The position numbers and the translations under genes are program-made. 64,000 nt of DNA from positions 2,356,001 to 2,420,000 of the forward strand of contig NZ_CP028271.1 of assembly GCF_009914055.1 (NCBI RefSeq), given 5' to 3'. Source of the DNA: Mixta intestinalis (lineage in GTDB: Bacteria > Pseudomonadota > Gammaproteobacteria > Enterobacterales > Enterobacteriaceae). Shown here one piece after another: positions 63,420-64,000 of this stretch. The notes under the pieces were generated by a model, which was not told where the DNA came from, did not search any database, and saw only the letters and a list, made by a program, of their open reading frames with translations. Each line of letters begins with the position of its first letter. Within the stretch, counting starts at the first letter, position 1.

Positions 63420-63446
63420 AAAACCGGGCCTTGCCCGGTTTTTTTA
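63420..63446 (+). terminator. Rho-independent terminator after nupC
   Basis: AAACCGGGC-CTT-GCCCGGTTT followed by further T residues. Confidence 0.92.
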
Positions 63447-63608
63447 TGCCCGACAGCAGGCTGCAAACCAAAAGCGTCACAGACCAGGAGAGGCGGTTTT
63501 AGCGTTGTCCAGATGCAGACGAATAAAAGGTAACAAGCGGTAAACGCAGAGAAAAGAACAGCGTGGATTTACAACGATAAGAAGATAACGGGAAAAGAAA
63601 GAAGCGTA

Positions 63609-63684
<76 letters not shown>

Positions 63685-63732
63685 ACATCAGAGATAGTGA
63701 TTAACCGTTGCCAAACCCCTTGGGATAGGATT

Positions 63733-63808
<76 letters not shown>

Positions 63809-64000
63809 GAACCGGATAATCGTGTCGTGTTGACGGAGCGCATGATATGAAACCGCCTCCAGGGTGTCAACGGCAAATTTAAAATCTGTGTCCGATCGCT
63901 GAAAAAGGCGTCAAACGGGGCGTAGTTGCCGGCGCCGGTGAAAAATTTTAGTACCGGATAATTATCCTCAATCGCAGGGCGTAGAGTGAGTTCATGAGGC
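63809..64000. other. window edge, no gene identified
   Basis: The tRNA promoter should lie just right of 63808 (minus strand). The remaining bases contain no credible start or family match; the edge may cut a neighbouring gene. Confidence 0.4.

Overview
The window looks like a chromosomal segment from an Erwiniaceae enterobacterium (Pantoea, Mixta or Erwinia type). The order nupC - mntH - ypeC - (aldo-keto reductase, ipdC) - glk - ypdB - ypdA - alaC resembles the E. coli glk/mntH/nupC neighbourhood with an indolepyruvate decarboxylase gene inserted, as is usual in plant-associated Erwiniaceae. Most genes have moderately GC-rich enterobacterial codon use. The accessory genes of the secretion locus are clearly AT-richer.

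Positions 1-39.2 kb, all on the minus strand, hold a complete type VI secretion system (T6SS). All thirteen core genes are present. In transcription order they are tssB, tssC, hcp, clpV, tssA, tssE, a vasL-like gene, tssK, tssL, an OmpA/TagL gene, vgrG, a DUF4123 chaperone gene, a VasX-like effector, a DUF6708 putative immunity gene, PAAR, an orphan membrane gene, tssM, another orphan membrane gene, tssF, tssG, a second VasX-like effector/DUF6708 pair, and tssJ. A von Willebrand A membrane protein and a SrfA-like protein follow and run off the left end. A YmgB/AriR-like small gene lies at the upstream edge.

The T6SS locus carries two kinds of scar. (1) The second effector cassette sits between tssG and tssJ and is flanked by a perfect 100-bp direct repeat spanning the tssG-tssJ junction, so it can be read as a removable insertion. 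(2) Shrunken gene remnants occur in a complementary pattern. A tssB' and a tssC' with missing middles precede the intact tssK-tssL-tagL, while a tssK' and a tagL' with missing middles follow the intact tssB-tssC. This suggests that a tssB-tssC-tssK-tssL-tagL block was duplicated and each copy then lost the half the other kept.

Positions 39.5-46.3 kb carry yhjX (pyruvate transporter) with three 21-bp-phased YpdB-type repeats upstream, a convergent SMP-30/gluconolactonase gene, and a beta-glucoside operon bglG-bglF-bglB with two textbook RAT antiterminator/terminator elements.

Positions 46.8-52.1 kb hold two small lipoproteins, a possible small RNA, a universal stress protein, an IclR regulator divergent from an EmrB/EmrA-type efflux pair, and a 23-codon ypdK-like membrane peptide. 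Positions 52.1-63.8 kb hold alaC, the pyruvate-sensing pair ypdA-ypdB (which should act on yhjX about 14 kb away), glk, ipdC, an L-glyceraldehyde-3-phosphate reductase homologue, ypeC, mntH with two tandem MntR-like palindromes, nupC, and two tRNA-Ala(GGC) genes. No transposase, integrase, rRNA or CRISPR array was seen.
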